Shown piece by piece: positions 6,671 through 14,203 of a stretch of 21,928 nucleotides of DNA (the stretch's first letter is position 1; each line of letters begins with the position of its first letter). A program made the position numbers and the translations under genes. The stretch covers positions 1 through 21,928 of the forward strand of contig BNUW01000024.1 in NCBI GenBank assembly GCA_025997655.1, written 5' to 3'. The notes under the pieces are model-generated. The model ran no database searches, was not told the DNA's origin, and saw only the letters and a program-made list of their open reading frames with translations. The stretch comes from Spirochaetia bacterium (GTDB lineage: Bacteria > Spirochaetota > Spirochaetia > Treponematales > Breznakiellaceae).

Positions 6671-6861
6671 AATATAAAGATGATACCTTTCGATACCTCC
6701 ATGAGGAGATGAAAAACCTTCACACCGCCGGGGACATAACCGCTGCAGAGCTGAAGGAGTTTGAGCAGGAATGCTTTAAGGGCTCCCCGTCCGCAGCGCC
6801 GGCCGACCGTACCGTACACGCTCCCGCCATGGCCGCAAGCCCCGAACCCCAGGGGCACTAA
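6667..6861 (+). CDS. HTH-less HigA-type antitoxin, unit 2
   Basis: The 64-residue protein opens MKYKDDTFRYLHEEMKNLH, has LKEFEQECF, and then a short Ala/Pro/Ser-rich tail ending PEPQGH. DNA after the stop still matches the 3' coding end of the unit 1 antitoxin (the ATGGCATAGTGCATTTCC stretch), so this copy ends earlier at an acquired stop. No HTH is encoded here or in the next 120 bp in any frame examined. It pairs with the intact unit 2 toxin. Confidence 0.7.
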   Translation: MKYKDDTFRYLHEEMKNLHTAGDITAAELKEFEQECFKGSPSAAPADRTVHAPAMAASPEPQGH

Positions 6862-6936
6862 ACAACCCCGGCCGATGGCATAGTGCATTTCCAAACCCAC
6901 TAAAGCAAAATCCCCTTTCCCACCCTATAAGGCTTA

Positions 6937-6961
6937 TTCCGCCGGAAATTTAATTCCGGAA
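6937..6961. promoter_or_regulatory. Twin-palindrome operator candidate, spacer 3
   Basis: TTCCGCCGGAA (6937-6947) and TTCCGGAA (6954-6961) again match spacers 1 and 2 exactly, with CTATAAG just before. The site precedes the deleted toxin of unit 3. Confidence 0.5.
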
Positions 6962-6982
6962 CGTTGTAACGGAAAGGGAATT

Positions 6983-7232
6983 ATGCGTATATTTAAGACA
7001 AAGGCGTTTGGACGGCTTTTAGAAGATGCAGGATTTACCGATGCGGAATTGATAACCGCAACGGAGGAAGTAAACCGGGGAGAGTACGAGGCTAACCTGG
7101 GCGGTGATGTATTCAAGAAGCGGATCGCCCGGTCCGGGGCTGGAAAGTCTGGCGGATTTCGGTTTATTCTGTACTTCTAAAGAGCTGGAAGCCCGTCTAA
7201 AAGAAGGGTGGATTAAGGAGATAATGCCATGA
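6983..7232 (+). pseudogene. HigB/RelE-type toxin with internal deletion (unit 3)
   Basis: The N-terminal 65 codons (MRIFKTKAFGRLL through SGGFRFILYF) are a good toxin start but end at TAA 7178-7180. From 7179, in a shifted frame, the toxin C-terminus resumes (KELEARLKEGWIKEIMP) and stops at TGA 7230-7232, overlapping the antitoxin ATG. Comparison with units 1 and 2 shows that about 40 codons, from RKDERLFF to EYTD, are missing with a frame change. A stable active toxin is unlikely. Confidence 0.8.
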
Positions 7233-7435
7233 AAAAGTATAAAAGCACCGCATACGAGCATCTCCACGAAGAGATAAAGAATCTTGTACAGGCCGGAGAT
7301 ATGAGCGCCGCCGATCTGAAGGAGTTTGAACAGGAATGCTTCAAGGGCTCCCCGTCCGCAGCATCGGCCGGCCGTACCGTACACGTTCCCGCTATAGCCA
7401 CCGCCGGTTCCACTCCCCATGAACCCTTAGTTTAA
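7229..7435 (+). CDS. HTH-less HigA-type antitoxin, unit 3
   Basis: The 68-residue protein begins MKKYKSTAYEHLHEEIKNLV and carries LKEFEQECF, followed by GSPSAASAGRTVHVP as in unit 2 and then by GSTPHEPLV as in unit 0. The tail is therefore a mosaic of two other copies. AAGGAG at 7215-7220 is 8 nt before the ATG. It remains open although its toxin is destroyed. As the last gene before the secretion operon, with no terminator seen after it, it may be co-transcribed with gspD. Confidence 0.7.
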   Translation: MKKYKSTAYEHLHEEIKNLVQAGDMSAADLKEFEQECFKGSPSAASAGRTVHVPAIATAGSTPHEPLV

Positions 7436-7482
7436 TACCCCACACTAAAGCAAAATCCCCCCGTCCCACCCTATAAGACTTA

Positions 7483-7505
7483 TTCCGCCGGAAATTTAAT
7501 TCCGG
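7483..7505. promoter_or_regulatory. Fourth, truncated operator copy directly before gspD
   Basis: TTCCGCCGGAA (7483-7493) is intact, but the second palindrome stops at TTCCGG (7500-7505), where homology to the other spacers ends. CTATAAG (7471-7477) is retained. The unit sits 27 bp before the chosen gspD start, so the array spacer, with its possible -10 box, forms the immediate upstream region of the secretion operon. Confidence 0.5.
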
Positions 7506-7531
7506 CCAACATGAGAACAACGGGTGGCGCC

Positions 7532-9508
7532 ATGAAGCACAAATACGGTTTTCTTATTCTGCTGGCGCTGGCCGTAAGCCAGGGCTTGTACGCACAGCGG
7601 ATGAAGAGTATGGATTTTCGGAATCAACAGATAACGGATATCCTTATGGCCCTGGCTGAAATTTCGGGGACCTCCATCATTGCGGATGAAACCGTGGAGG
7701 GCGCCGCCTCGTTTCACTTTACCGATTCTGACTTTGAGGATTCCCTGGCTGTTTTCCTTTCTTCCTACAATCTTTTTGCTGCACGGGACGGAACGGCAAT
7801 CCGGGTTTCCCGTATACAGAGCTCAATGAGCGGAGAAACCGGCCTGGTTACTCTGCGGGCCAGGGAGGTGGCGGTAGAAAAGCTGCTGCGAACCCTGGCA
7901 AAAATCTGGAACACTACGATCCTCCACGATCCCCTGCCCCGCCTTAATCTTTCGGTGGATATAGAGGGCCTGCGCCCGGAGCAGGTTCTGGATATTCTTA
8001 TCCAGCCCCTGGAAGAGTTTACCCTTGAAACAAAGGATGTTTACTATTATATCCGCCATACCGGTGCAGGCGCATCCCGTCAGGCCGCATCCCTTGCCCA
8101 GGGGATACGGCGGGAGGGGGAAACCTATGGCATCGCCCTGGAGAACACGCGGTTCCTTGAACTTCTCCCGGAACTTTTCAAGCAAGCGGAACGGGAATAC
8201 GCCATCCTTACCAAGGCCGACGGTATGCTGGAAAACCTGTACTACTCGGGAAAAGATTTCGACAGCCTGCTGCGGATCATTCTTGAACAGGGGAACGCCG
8301 ATTATGTGATCCACAACGATATCTACTATATTATTGAACTACCGCGCAGGGATATTATCAAAAAATTAAAGGGTACCAGGATTGTGCCCCTCAACTATTT
8401 CCCGGTACAGGATTTGCCCGCCCTGCTGCCGGCGGATTTAAGCGCGGGGAACAGTCTCAAGATTGATAAGAAAACTAACAGCGCCATTGTTAGTGGAACT
8501 GCGGAGGAAATAAACCCGCTCATTGCTTTTATTGCAGCCATTGACCGGCCCGGCGAAAACTGGCCCATCACGCTGAAGTACATAAAAACCGAGGAGCTTC
8601 TTAAGGCCCTGCCCCCTTCGGCGGCGAAGGAGGAAATTACCGATTCGGGGTTTCCCAACCTTGTTTTTTATACCGGCCCACGGGAAAAGCGGGAACTGTT
8701 CCTGAAGGACCTTGCGCATATCGACCGGCCTAAACCGCAGATACGCTACGAGCTGCTGGTCATCGAATACATGAAAAACAAGGAAGCCCGGATGAGCAGG
8801 GGGCTGCAGATTGGCCCCACCAAGGAAGGAGCCGGGGGCGCATCCTTTCTGGGAAACCTTTCCAATGTGATGAACCTGAGTTTTGACGTGGTTGCCCAGT
8901 TCGGCTACCAGTTTGCCGCAAACCTGAACGTTCAGCTTGGGGACAATACCGCCGAGGTGTATGCCAATACCACCCTGAACGGCCTGACGGGGCAGGAAAT
9001 TAAATTCCAGAACACCGAAACCTACCGTTACCAGGAATTTGAAGTGGACGCCGATACGGGGAATGTTTCCCGCACCGGGGTAACCAGGGAAATTACCTCG
9101 GGGCTCATCGTTACCCTGAACGGCTGGGTGTCCGGGGATGATATGATCACTATTTCTGTCGCCGCCACGGTATCGAAACAGAACAACAATTCTACCGATT
9201 CCAGCGCCCTGCCCTCAACCTCGGAGCGGGTGGTGAATACCCATGTCCGCACCCCCTCGGGAAAACCGGTGGTACTCAGCGGCCTGATGAAGGAGGACAC
9301 CAATAAAATGGTCAAGAAGGTTCCCCTGCTTGGGGACATACCTTTACTGCGGATGCTCTTCCGGGATCATGCGAATACAAAGGAGAAAACGGAGATCGTT
9401 ATCTACATCGTCCCCTACCTTACCCGGGACAATGGCAATGAAGAACAGGATGCATCCCTGCGGTTTGAACGGTACTACCACAGTTTAGTGGAGGGACACC
9501 TCAAATGA
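7532..9508 (+). CDS. gspD: Type II secretion secretin GspD
   Basis: The 658-residue product forms the outer-membrane channel of the type II secretion system. The ATG at 7532 is chosen because it starts a signal peptide (MKHKYGFLILLALAVSQGLYA) and has GGTGG 4 nt upstream; an in-frame ATG at 7511 would add seven residues. An N0 domain occupies about residues 25-92 (MDFRNQQITDILMALAEISG), followed by further N-type ring domains to about 400. The secretin core begins near RYELLVIEYMKNKEARM and ends with the hallmark VPLLGDIPLLRMLF and TEIVIYIVPYL. It is first in a tightly packed operon, and its stop overlaps gspE by 4 nt. The upstream region derives from the toxin-antitoxin array. Confidence 0.93.
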   Translation: MKHKYGFLILLALAVSQGLYAQRMKSMDFRNQQITDILMALAEISGTSIIADETVEGAASFHFTDSDFEDSLAVFLSSYNLFAARDGTAIRVSRIQSSMSGETGLVTLRAREVAVEKLLRTLAKIWNTTILHDPLPRLNLSVDIEGLRPEQVLDILIQPLEEFTLETKDVYYYIRHTGAGASRQAASLAQGIRREGETYGIALENTRFLELLPELFKQAEREYAILTKADGMLENLYYSGKDFDSLLRIILEQGNADYVIHNDIYYIIELPRRDIIKKLKGTRIVPLNYFPVQDLPALLPADLSAGNSLKIDKKTNSAIVSGTAEEINPLIAFIAAIDRPGENWPITLKYIKTEELLKALPPSAAKEEITDSGFPNLVFYTGPREKRELFLKDLAHIDRPKPQIRYELLVIEYMKNKEARMSRGLQIGPTKEGAGGASFLGNLSNVMNLSFDVVAQFGYQFAANLNVQLGDNTAEVYANTTLNGLTGQEIKFQNTETYRYQEFEVDADTGNVSRTGVTREITSGLIVTLNGWVSGDDMITISVAATVSKQNNNSTDSSALPSTSERVVNTHVRTPSGKPVVLSGLMKEDTNKMVKKVPLLGDIPLLRMLFRDHANTKEKTEIVIYIVPYLTRDNGNEEQDASLRFERYYHSLVEGHLK

Positions 9509-11010
9509 AACTGATGAGCATGAACGACTACAACCCCATTCCCGAAGGCTCATCCCAGTACCCCATAGAATTTATAGATGCCCGTGGCCTAATCAAACTC
9601 CGGGAGGATGAAAACCGTGTGGAGATTGGGTTTACCGAAAAGGCAGAGGAGTGCGTAAAAAACAGTCTTTATAATTTTCATCAGAAGCCGGTGGTGTTTA
9701 TACCCATCGACGCGGCGGAACTGTCCGCCTTTCTGGGAAATAAGATGGGGGAAGCGGCGGCGGACGAAAAGAAGAATATTCCCGCCGATGATCGGGTACT
9801 ATTGGACAAACTGGCCAACGACGCGCCGGTTATCAACCTGGTCAACTCCATCTGCATCGAGGGGATACGCTGCGGGGCGTCGGACATCCACCTGGAATCC
9901 GCAGGAACACTACGCGACAGTACCGGCGCAGGGGAATTGCGGGTCCGCTACCGGCAGGATGGGGTGCTGCGTACCGTGCGTACCATTGAGGGCAGCCGCT
10001 TCCCGGCAATTTCCTCCCGGATAAAAATAATGGCCAACCTGAATATCCTTGAACGGCGGCAGCCCCAGGACGGGCGCATCACCGTAACGCTGGGGAATGA
10101 TCAGGTGGACTTCCGGGTATCCATTGTGCCGGTGGCCGGCGGGGAATCCATTGTGCTGCGTATCCTGGGGAGAAAGGCCGCGGGTTCCCTGGAAGACCTG
10201 GGGTTCAATCAACCGCAGCTTGGGGTGTTACGCCAATTGCTCAGGATGCCCCACGGGCTGATCCTGTTGACCGGCCCCACGGGAAGCGGCAAGACCACTA
10301 CCCTGAACGCCATGCTGCGGGAACTGGTTTCGGACACCGTTAAGATTATTACCATTGAAGATCCGGTAGAGTTTCTGATGGAGGGGGTGAACCAGATACA
10401 GATTAACGAACAGATTGGCCTTGGTTTCGATGTGCTGCTCAGGCGGGTACTGCGGCAGGACCCCAATGTGATCATGATCGGGGAGATCAGGGATTCCGCC
10501 ACCGCGGAGATTGCCCTCCGTGCGGCTTTAACGGGCCACCTGGTACTGTCCACCCTCCACACCAACGATACTGCGTCTGTCATACCCCGCCTCTGTAATA
10601 TGGGCGTTGAACCCTACCTTATCGCATCGGTGCTGCGGGGGGCCGCTGCACAGCGCCTGGTCCGGCGGGTCTGCCCCCGGTGCGCGGAGGAGCGGCAGGC
10701 GGCGCCGGAGGAACAGCGGCTGCTGGATGCGGCAAACATAGCCGCGCAGCATCTCTACCGGGGACGGGGATGCCCTGCCTGCGGGCACACGGGATTTTCC
10801 GGGAGGATTGTGGCGGCGGAACTATTCACCTGCGACGCGGGGCTTGAGGAACTTATCCTGGGAGGGGCAAATATCACCGCCCTTTCGGCGCACCTCCGGA
10901 AACAGGGCATGAGGACCCTGCTGGAGGACGGGCTGGAAAAGGCGGCGCTGGGGATTACCACCATTGAGGAAGTGGAACGGGAAATTATACTTCCGGGGGA
11001 GGGGAAATAG
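9505..11010 (+). CDS. gspE: Type II secretion ATPase GspE
   Basis: This 501-residue cytoplasmic hexameric ATPase powers pseudopilus assembly. Visible motifs are Walker A GPTGSGKT (257-264), Asp box IEDPVE (284-289), Walker B VIMIGEIRD (322-330) and His box HLVLSTLHTND (345-355). The tetracysteine zinc element is reduced to CPRC (390-393) and CPAC (423-426) with ~30 residues between them, as in classical GspE. The N-terminal ~100 residues are a divergent N1E-type domain, and ASDIHLES near 125-132 marks N2E. The ATG overlaps the gspD stop. All catalytic motifs are present, so it should be active. Confidence 0.95.
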   Translation: MKLMSMNDYNPIPEGSSQYPIEFIDARGLIKLREDENRVEIGFTEKAEECVKNSLYNFHQKPVVFIPIDAAELSAFLGNKMGEAAADEKKNIPADDRVLLDKLANDAPVINLVNSICIEGIRCGASDIHLESAGTLRDSTGAGELRVRYRQDGVLRTVRTIEGSRFPAISSRIKIMANLNILERRQPQDGRITVTLGNDQVDFRVSIVPVAGGESIVLRILGRKAAGSLEDLGFNQPQLGVLRQLLRMPHGLILLTGPTGSGKTTTLNAMLRELVSDTVKIITIEDPVEFLMEGVNQIQINEQIGLGFDVLLRRVLRQDPNVIMIGEIRDSATAEIALRAALTGHLVLSTLHTNDTASVIPRLCNMGVEPYLIASVLRGAAAQRLVRRVCPRCAEERQAAPEEQRLLDAANIAAQHLYRGRGCPACGHTGFSGRIVAAELFTCDAGLEELILGGANITALSAHLRKQGMRTLLEDGLEKAALGITTIEEVEREIILPGEGK

Positions 11011-11012
11011 TA

Positions 11013-12044
11013 ATGCGAAACCATTTTGAAAAGGCGGTTCTGGAATTTACAGAGATGATGGAACTGCTCCTGGAATCCGGCTTGACCATCAGGGACGCGC
11101 TGGAGACCTTCACCATTATTGATAGTAATGATCTGGGGAGGAAGCTCCTGGGCTATATCCACAAGGGCGCTTCCTTTGCCCAGGCGGTAGAATTAATGGA
11201 TGACTGCTTCCCGCCGATTTACCGGGGGATGATTAGGGTGGGAAACGCGGTGGGTTCGGTGGAACGGATATTTCCCCGGCTCAGCAAGTATCTGCGGGAT
11301 AAGAAAAAATTGCGTGACAAAATTTCAGGGGCGCTGATCTATCCGGCGCTGGTGCTTATCGTTGCGTTTCTCTTAACCCTGGGCCTGGTACTCTTTGTCA
11401 TGCCAAAGATGGAACTTATCTTTGCCGGATTTGGGGGAAACGCCGGGACCGGCATACGCCGCAATGTACAGGCGCTGGAACTGGGGCTTCTCATCCCGGC
11501 ATCTATGCTCATCCTTATTTTCGGCGTACTTGGTTTCATCAGAAAAATGGAGAACAGGTATCCTGTGCTTAACCGCCTTATTGATCGCCTTCTCCTGCGC
11601 CTTCCCCCGGCAGGCGGATTTATCACTTCCTGGGAAACCTTTAACTTTGCCTTTGCCATGGAGGTATTGACCGGGGGCGGCATAGCCGTGGAGGACGCCA
11701 TCAAGGAAGCGGCGGGCCTGGTTTCCAACAAACTCTACCGCCAATCCCTGTTCCGGGTACGGGAGCGGGTATTAAACGGCGGGAGCCTTGCCCGTTCTTT
11801 TCTGGAGGACGCCATTTTCCCGCCCTGCCTGGGCCACTGGGTAGCCTGCGGAGAGCGGGCGGGAAAAACAGAAAGCGTATTCGCCCAGATACGGTCCTAC
11901 TTTCAGGATGATGTTGAACGCAGAAGTTCTAAGTTCATCCTGCTTATAGAACCGGCAATGATTGCGGTAATAGGGATAGTAATTCTCTGTCTGGTCACCG
12001 GCATTTTACTCCCCCTGTTTTCGGCATACGGAACTATTTTATGA
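11013..12044 (+). CDS. gspF: Type II secretion inner-membrane platform protein GspF
   Basis: The 343-residue polytopic platform protein couples GspE to the pseudopilus. It has two cytoplasmic helical repeats (about 10-105 and 205-305), each with the family pattern LLESGLTIRDAL / VLTGGGIAVEDAI and later RVGNAVGSVE / ACGERAGKTE. Membrane segments lie at 107-131, 156-176 and 308-334. It is shorter than the usual ~400 residues because it lacks the extra N-terminal region before the first repeat. It starts two bases after the gspE stop, with GAGGGG upstream. Confidence 0.92.
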   Translation: MRNHFEKAVLEFTEMMELLLESGLTIRDALETFTIIDSNDLGRKLLGYIHKGASFAQAVELMDDCFPPIYRGMIRVGNAVGSVERIFPRLSKYLRDKKKLRDKISGALIYPALVLIVAFLLTLGLVLFVMPKMELIFAGFGGNAGTGIRRNVQALELGLLIPASMLILIFGVLGFIRKMENRYPVLNRLIDRLLLRLPPAGGFITSWETFNFAFAMEVLTGGGIAVEDAIKEAAGLVSNKLYRQSLFRVRERVLNGGSLARSFLEDAIFPPCLGHWVACGERAGKTESVFAQIRSYFQDDVERRSSKFILLIEPAMIAVIGIVILCLVTGILLPLFSAYGTIL

Positions 12045-12057
12045 AAGGAGAATTTGT

Positions 12058-12483
12058 ATGAAACGAAAAAAAAGTGAAGAGGGCTGGACCTTTATCGAGA
12101 CCCTCATTGTAATCGCCATCATCCTGATCCTGACCTCTTCGGTGGGATTTACGGCGGTAAAGTACCTGGATAAGGCAAGGGCAGTCACCGCCCGAAGCCA
12201 GATAGAAACCTTCAGCCTGGCCATGGACGCCTACTTCTTCGACTGCGGCCATTACCCTCCGGACGGCCGGGGCCTTGCCGCTCTCTGGGAAAAACCGGAT
12301 GCCGAAACCGGTTTCTGGAACGGGCCCTATATCAATAAGCCCGTGCCAAAAGACCCCTGGGGGAATGAGTATGAATATCTCATGCCGGGGCAGAACAATA
12401 TGCCCTATGGTATCCGCTGTTTCGGCAGGGATGCTAAGGAAAACGGGGAGGGGAATGATGCAGACATCTGTTCCTGGGAATGA
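12058..12483 (+). CDS. gspG: Major pseudopilin GspG
   Basis: The 141-residue product is the main pseudopilus subunit, processed by a prepilin peptidase not encoded in this window. AAGGAG lies 7 nt before the ATG. The cleavage site is EEG|WTFIE (Gly9, Trp10), with the conserved Glu at +5 but Trp at +1 where Phe or Met is usual. A hydrophobic helix follows (TLIVIAIILILTSSVGF). The C-terminal domain has GspG signatures: HYPPDGRGLAALWEKP, PVPKDPWGNEYEYLMPG, and a calcium-loop end with GNDADICSW. It is the first of four pseudopilin genes in a row. Confidence 0.93.
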   Translation: MKRKKSEEGWTFIETLIVIAIILILTSSVGFTAVKYLDKARAVTARSQIETFSLAMDAYFFDCGHYPPDGRGLAALWEKPDAETGFWNGPYINKPVPKDPWGNEYEYLMPGQNNMPYGIRCFGRDAKENGEGNDADICSWE

Positions 12484-12676
12484 AAGCGGCTTTGTACTCT
12501 TAGATGCGCTCTTCTGCCTCTTTACGGCGGCACTGATACTGTTACTAATCTCCGGCGCCGTTTCGTCAGCCCTGAATCTTTCGTCAAAAACTTTTGCCGC
12601 CGGTATTAGTATTATTGAAGAAAGAAACGATACCGCCGCCCGTATCATTGACGGAGGGGAACTCCATGAAAAATGA
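12455..12676 (+). CDS. gspI: Short minor pseudopilin (GspI-like)
   Basis: This 73-residue protein starts at ATG 12455, inside the end of gspG (29-bp overlap), behind GGGGAGGGG. A prepilin-type site ESG|FVLLD is followed by a hydrophobic helix (ALFCLFTAALILLLISGAV), so it should enter the pseudopilus tip. The residue at +5 is Asp rather than the usual Glu. Minor pseudopilins of this class are normally ~110-130 residues; here the globular domain is almost absent. Identity as GspI is inferred from its place between gspG and gspJ; GspH is the alternative. Confidence 0.65.
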   Translation: MMQTSVPGNESGFVLLDALFCLFTAALILLLISGAVSSALNLSSKTFAAGISIIEERNDTAARIIDGGELHEK

Positions 12677-13169
12677 TGATGGATTTACCCTGATGGAAAC
12701 CCTTACTGCCCTTGCATTGGTCAGCCTTATCATGACCATCATTGCCCTTGCCCTGTCTTCTGCCGCCGGGGTTTGGACACAATCCAGGGACAGGGCGCTG
12801 TTCGCCGTGAGGCTCCTCCGGGCGGATTCCCTTGTCCGCAGCAGGATAGGCGCGGTGGCAATTCCGTACTGGGAAACACCGGTTCTCTTAGCCGCAGATT
12901 CATCGGTGACGATCCCCTGGTTCGAGGGGGAGCGCAGCGGCTTTGTGCGGCTCCGGGCGGAAGATGACCGCCTGATCATGGAAACCGGGGAAAAAAGAAA
13001 AACGGAACGGATTGTGCTGCTCTCGGGGCTTGAGGGGACGGAGCTTTCCATACTCCGGGACGAGCGGCATATCCCCGGCGGTATCGGCGTTACCTATTTT
13101 CATAAGCAGAAAAGCTACCATACCCGGTCGGCCTTTGCATCATTCCCCATCCGGAGGGGCAATCCATGA
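12666..13169 (+). CDS. gspJ: Minor pseudopilin GspJ
   Basis: The 167-residue protein begins at ATG 12666 behind GGAGGGG. It has a short leader and canonical site DDG|FTLME with Glu at +5, then the helix TLTALALVSLIMTIIALALS. The remainder is a strand-rich domain (IPWFEGERSGFVRL, ERIVLLSGLEGTELSILRD) typical of GspJ. With GspI and GspK it would form the tip complex. It overlaps the previous gene by 11 nt and gspK by 4 nt. The internal ATG at 12594 suggested by the longer frame is rejected because it would precede the prepilin leader. Confidence 0.82.
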   Translation: MKNDDGFTLMETLTALALVSLIMTIIALALSSAAGVWTQSRDRALFAVRLLRADSLVRSRIGAVAIPYWETPVLLAADSSVTIPWFEGERSGFVRLRAEDDRLIMETGEKRKTERIVLLSGLEGTELSILRDERHIPGGIGVTYFHKQKSYHTRSAFASFPIRRGNP

Positions 13170-14203
13170 AACAAGCGGTTGAAACTCATGAAGCAGGATT
13201 CGCATCAATGATATTTCTCTTTGCGCTATTCCTCGTATCGGCCCTCACCATTGGCGCGGCCTGTTATATTGCTCAAGCGACGGTGATCCTGGGGCTTGAA
13301 AAAAGCAATACTATTGTCATGCAGGAAATGGATGCCCTGCTGGATGATATAACCGGCGATCTTCTGTCCGACCCAAGCCCCGAAGTAAACGGCATTGATG
13401 ATCCGGTGTGGGCATGGAACGGAAAGACGATAAACGGGTATACCATATCCGTGTTACCAATTTCAGATCGTATCAATCCAAACCTGGTACGAAAAAACAT
13501 CTTCGATAAAACAGGGCTTTCCCGGCTTTTCCGTCCCGGACACACGGCGGATGATCTGCAGCAATTCAGGGAGGATGCGGGGTTATACCTTGCGGGGGAT
13601 GCTTTTCAGGATTTCTTTGAGGAAAGGGTTTTCACAAAATATTTTTCCCCCTATGGCTGGGCGAACATCAACCTTACCGACGAATTTGCCGCCCGGTCAT
13701 TGGGGACAGCCCTTACCGGTGATCCGCTCAAGGGGGAAGCGCTCCGGGACGCAATACGGCTGCTCCTCCTGGACCGGCGGCTCATGGACCGGGAAAATCT
13801 TCCGGCCTTTCTGGGGGCATCCTTCGGGGAACTCTATCCCTTCATAAATGCCGAACCCCTGATGAATATCAACTTTGTGGAAAAGCTGATCCTGGGGGAA
13901 CTCCTCGCCTACCCCGACTATCACATCCGGCGGCCGGAGACAATCTGCGCCGAAGTGGTGAGCAGGCGTTCAAGGGAAAGTATTGGCACAGAAGATCTGT
14001 GCTCAATTCTGGGAATAGATAAAACCAACCCGCTTTTTTACTATCTTGGCTGCATAACCTGGTTTTGGGAAATCACCATCCTAACAGAGCAGGGAGATAA
14101 GAAGGATCATTCCCTCAGAGCGGTGGTATGCAGACTGCCTCCGGGGACAAATCCGGCGGAGTCTTCGCCGGTGTATAAAATTATTGAACGGAGGTTTACC
14201 TAA
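13166..14203 (+). CDS. gspK: Minor pseudopilin GspK
   Basis: At 345 residues this is the large minor pseudopilin that caps the pseudopilus. The leader ends EAG|FASMI, so +5 is Ile: GspK proteins are the pseudopilins that lack Glu5. A hydrophobic helix (IFLFALFLVSALTIGAACYI) and a large alpha-rich domain follow. FSPYGWANINL resembles the GspK N-x-N segment before the second half of the domain, where saposin-like helices (ENLPAFLGASFGELYPFINA, NINFVEKLILGELL) repeat. It starts at ATGA overlapping gspJ, and its stop overlaps the next ATG (TAATG). Confidence 0.85.
   Translation: MKQAVETHEAGFASMIFLFALFLVSALTIGAACYIAQATVILGLEKSNTIVMQEMDALLDDITGDLLSDPSPEVNGIDDPVWAWNGKTINGYTISVLPISDRINPNLVRKNIFDKTGLSRLFRPGHTADDLQQFREDAGLYLAGDAFQDFFEERVFTKYFSPYGWANINLTDEFAARSLGTALTGDPLKGEALRDAIRLLLLDRRLMDRENLPAFLGASFGELYPFINAEPLMNINFVEKLILGELLAYPDYHIRRPETICAEVVSRRSRESIGTEDLCSILGIDKTNPLFYYLGCITWFWEITILTEQGDKKDHSLRAVVCRLPPGTNPAESSPVYKIIERRFT

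Larger units (their letters stand above)
5149..7505 (+). repeat. Tandem array of four toxin-antitoxin units
   Basis: Four units follow one another in the same orientation: toxin remnant + antitoxin, toxin + antitoxin, toxin + antitoxin, deleted toxin + antitoxin. Each is followed by a conserved ~80-bp spacer (CTAAAGCAAAATCC, a C-rich stretch, CTATAAG, twin palindromes). Spacer palindromes begin at 5606, 6256, 6937 and 7483, giving periods of 650, 681 and 546 bp; the last is short because of a deletion in the toxin. The array starts abruptly inside a toxin at about 5153 and ends abruptly in a partial palindrome at 7505, as expected for serial unequal recombination. Confidence 0.85.

Noticed and set aside
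6523..7420. Minus-strand frames of 125 and 133 codons opposite the toxin-antitoxin units
   Set aside because: They lie antisense to clear homologous toxin and antitoxin genes, their compositions are biased, and their boundaries do not follow the repeat units.
4408..7505. Insertion sequence or transposon explaining the repeated region
   Set aside because: No transposase, terminal inverted repeats or target-site duplications were found; tandem same-strand copies with abrupt ends fit unequal recombination better.
5561..7510. Integron-like cassette array: same-strand small genes with conserved palindromic spacers, and treponemes can carry integrons
   Set aside because: The spacers lack recognisable attC core sites (RYYYAAC and GTTRRRY in inverted arrangement), and no integrase is present. 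The units are homologous duplicates rather than unrelated cassettes.
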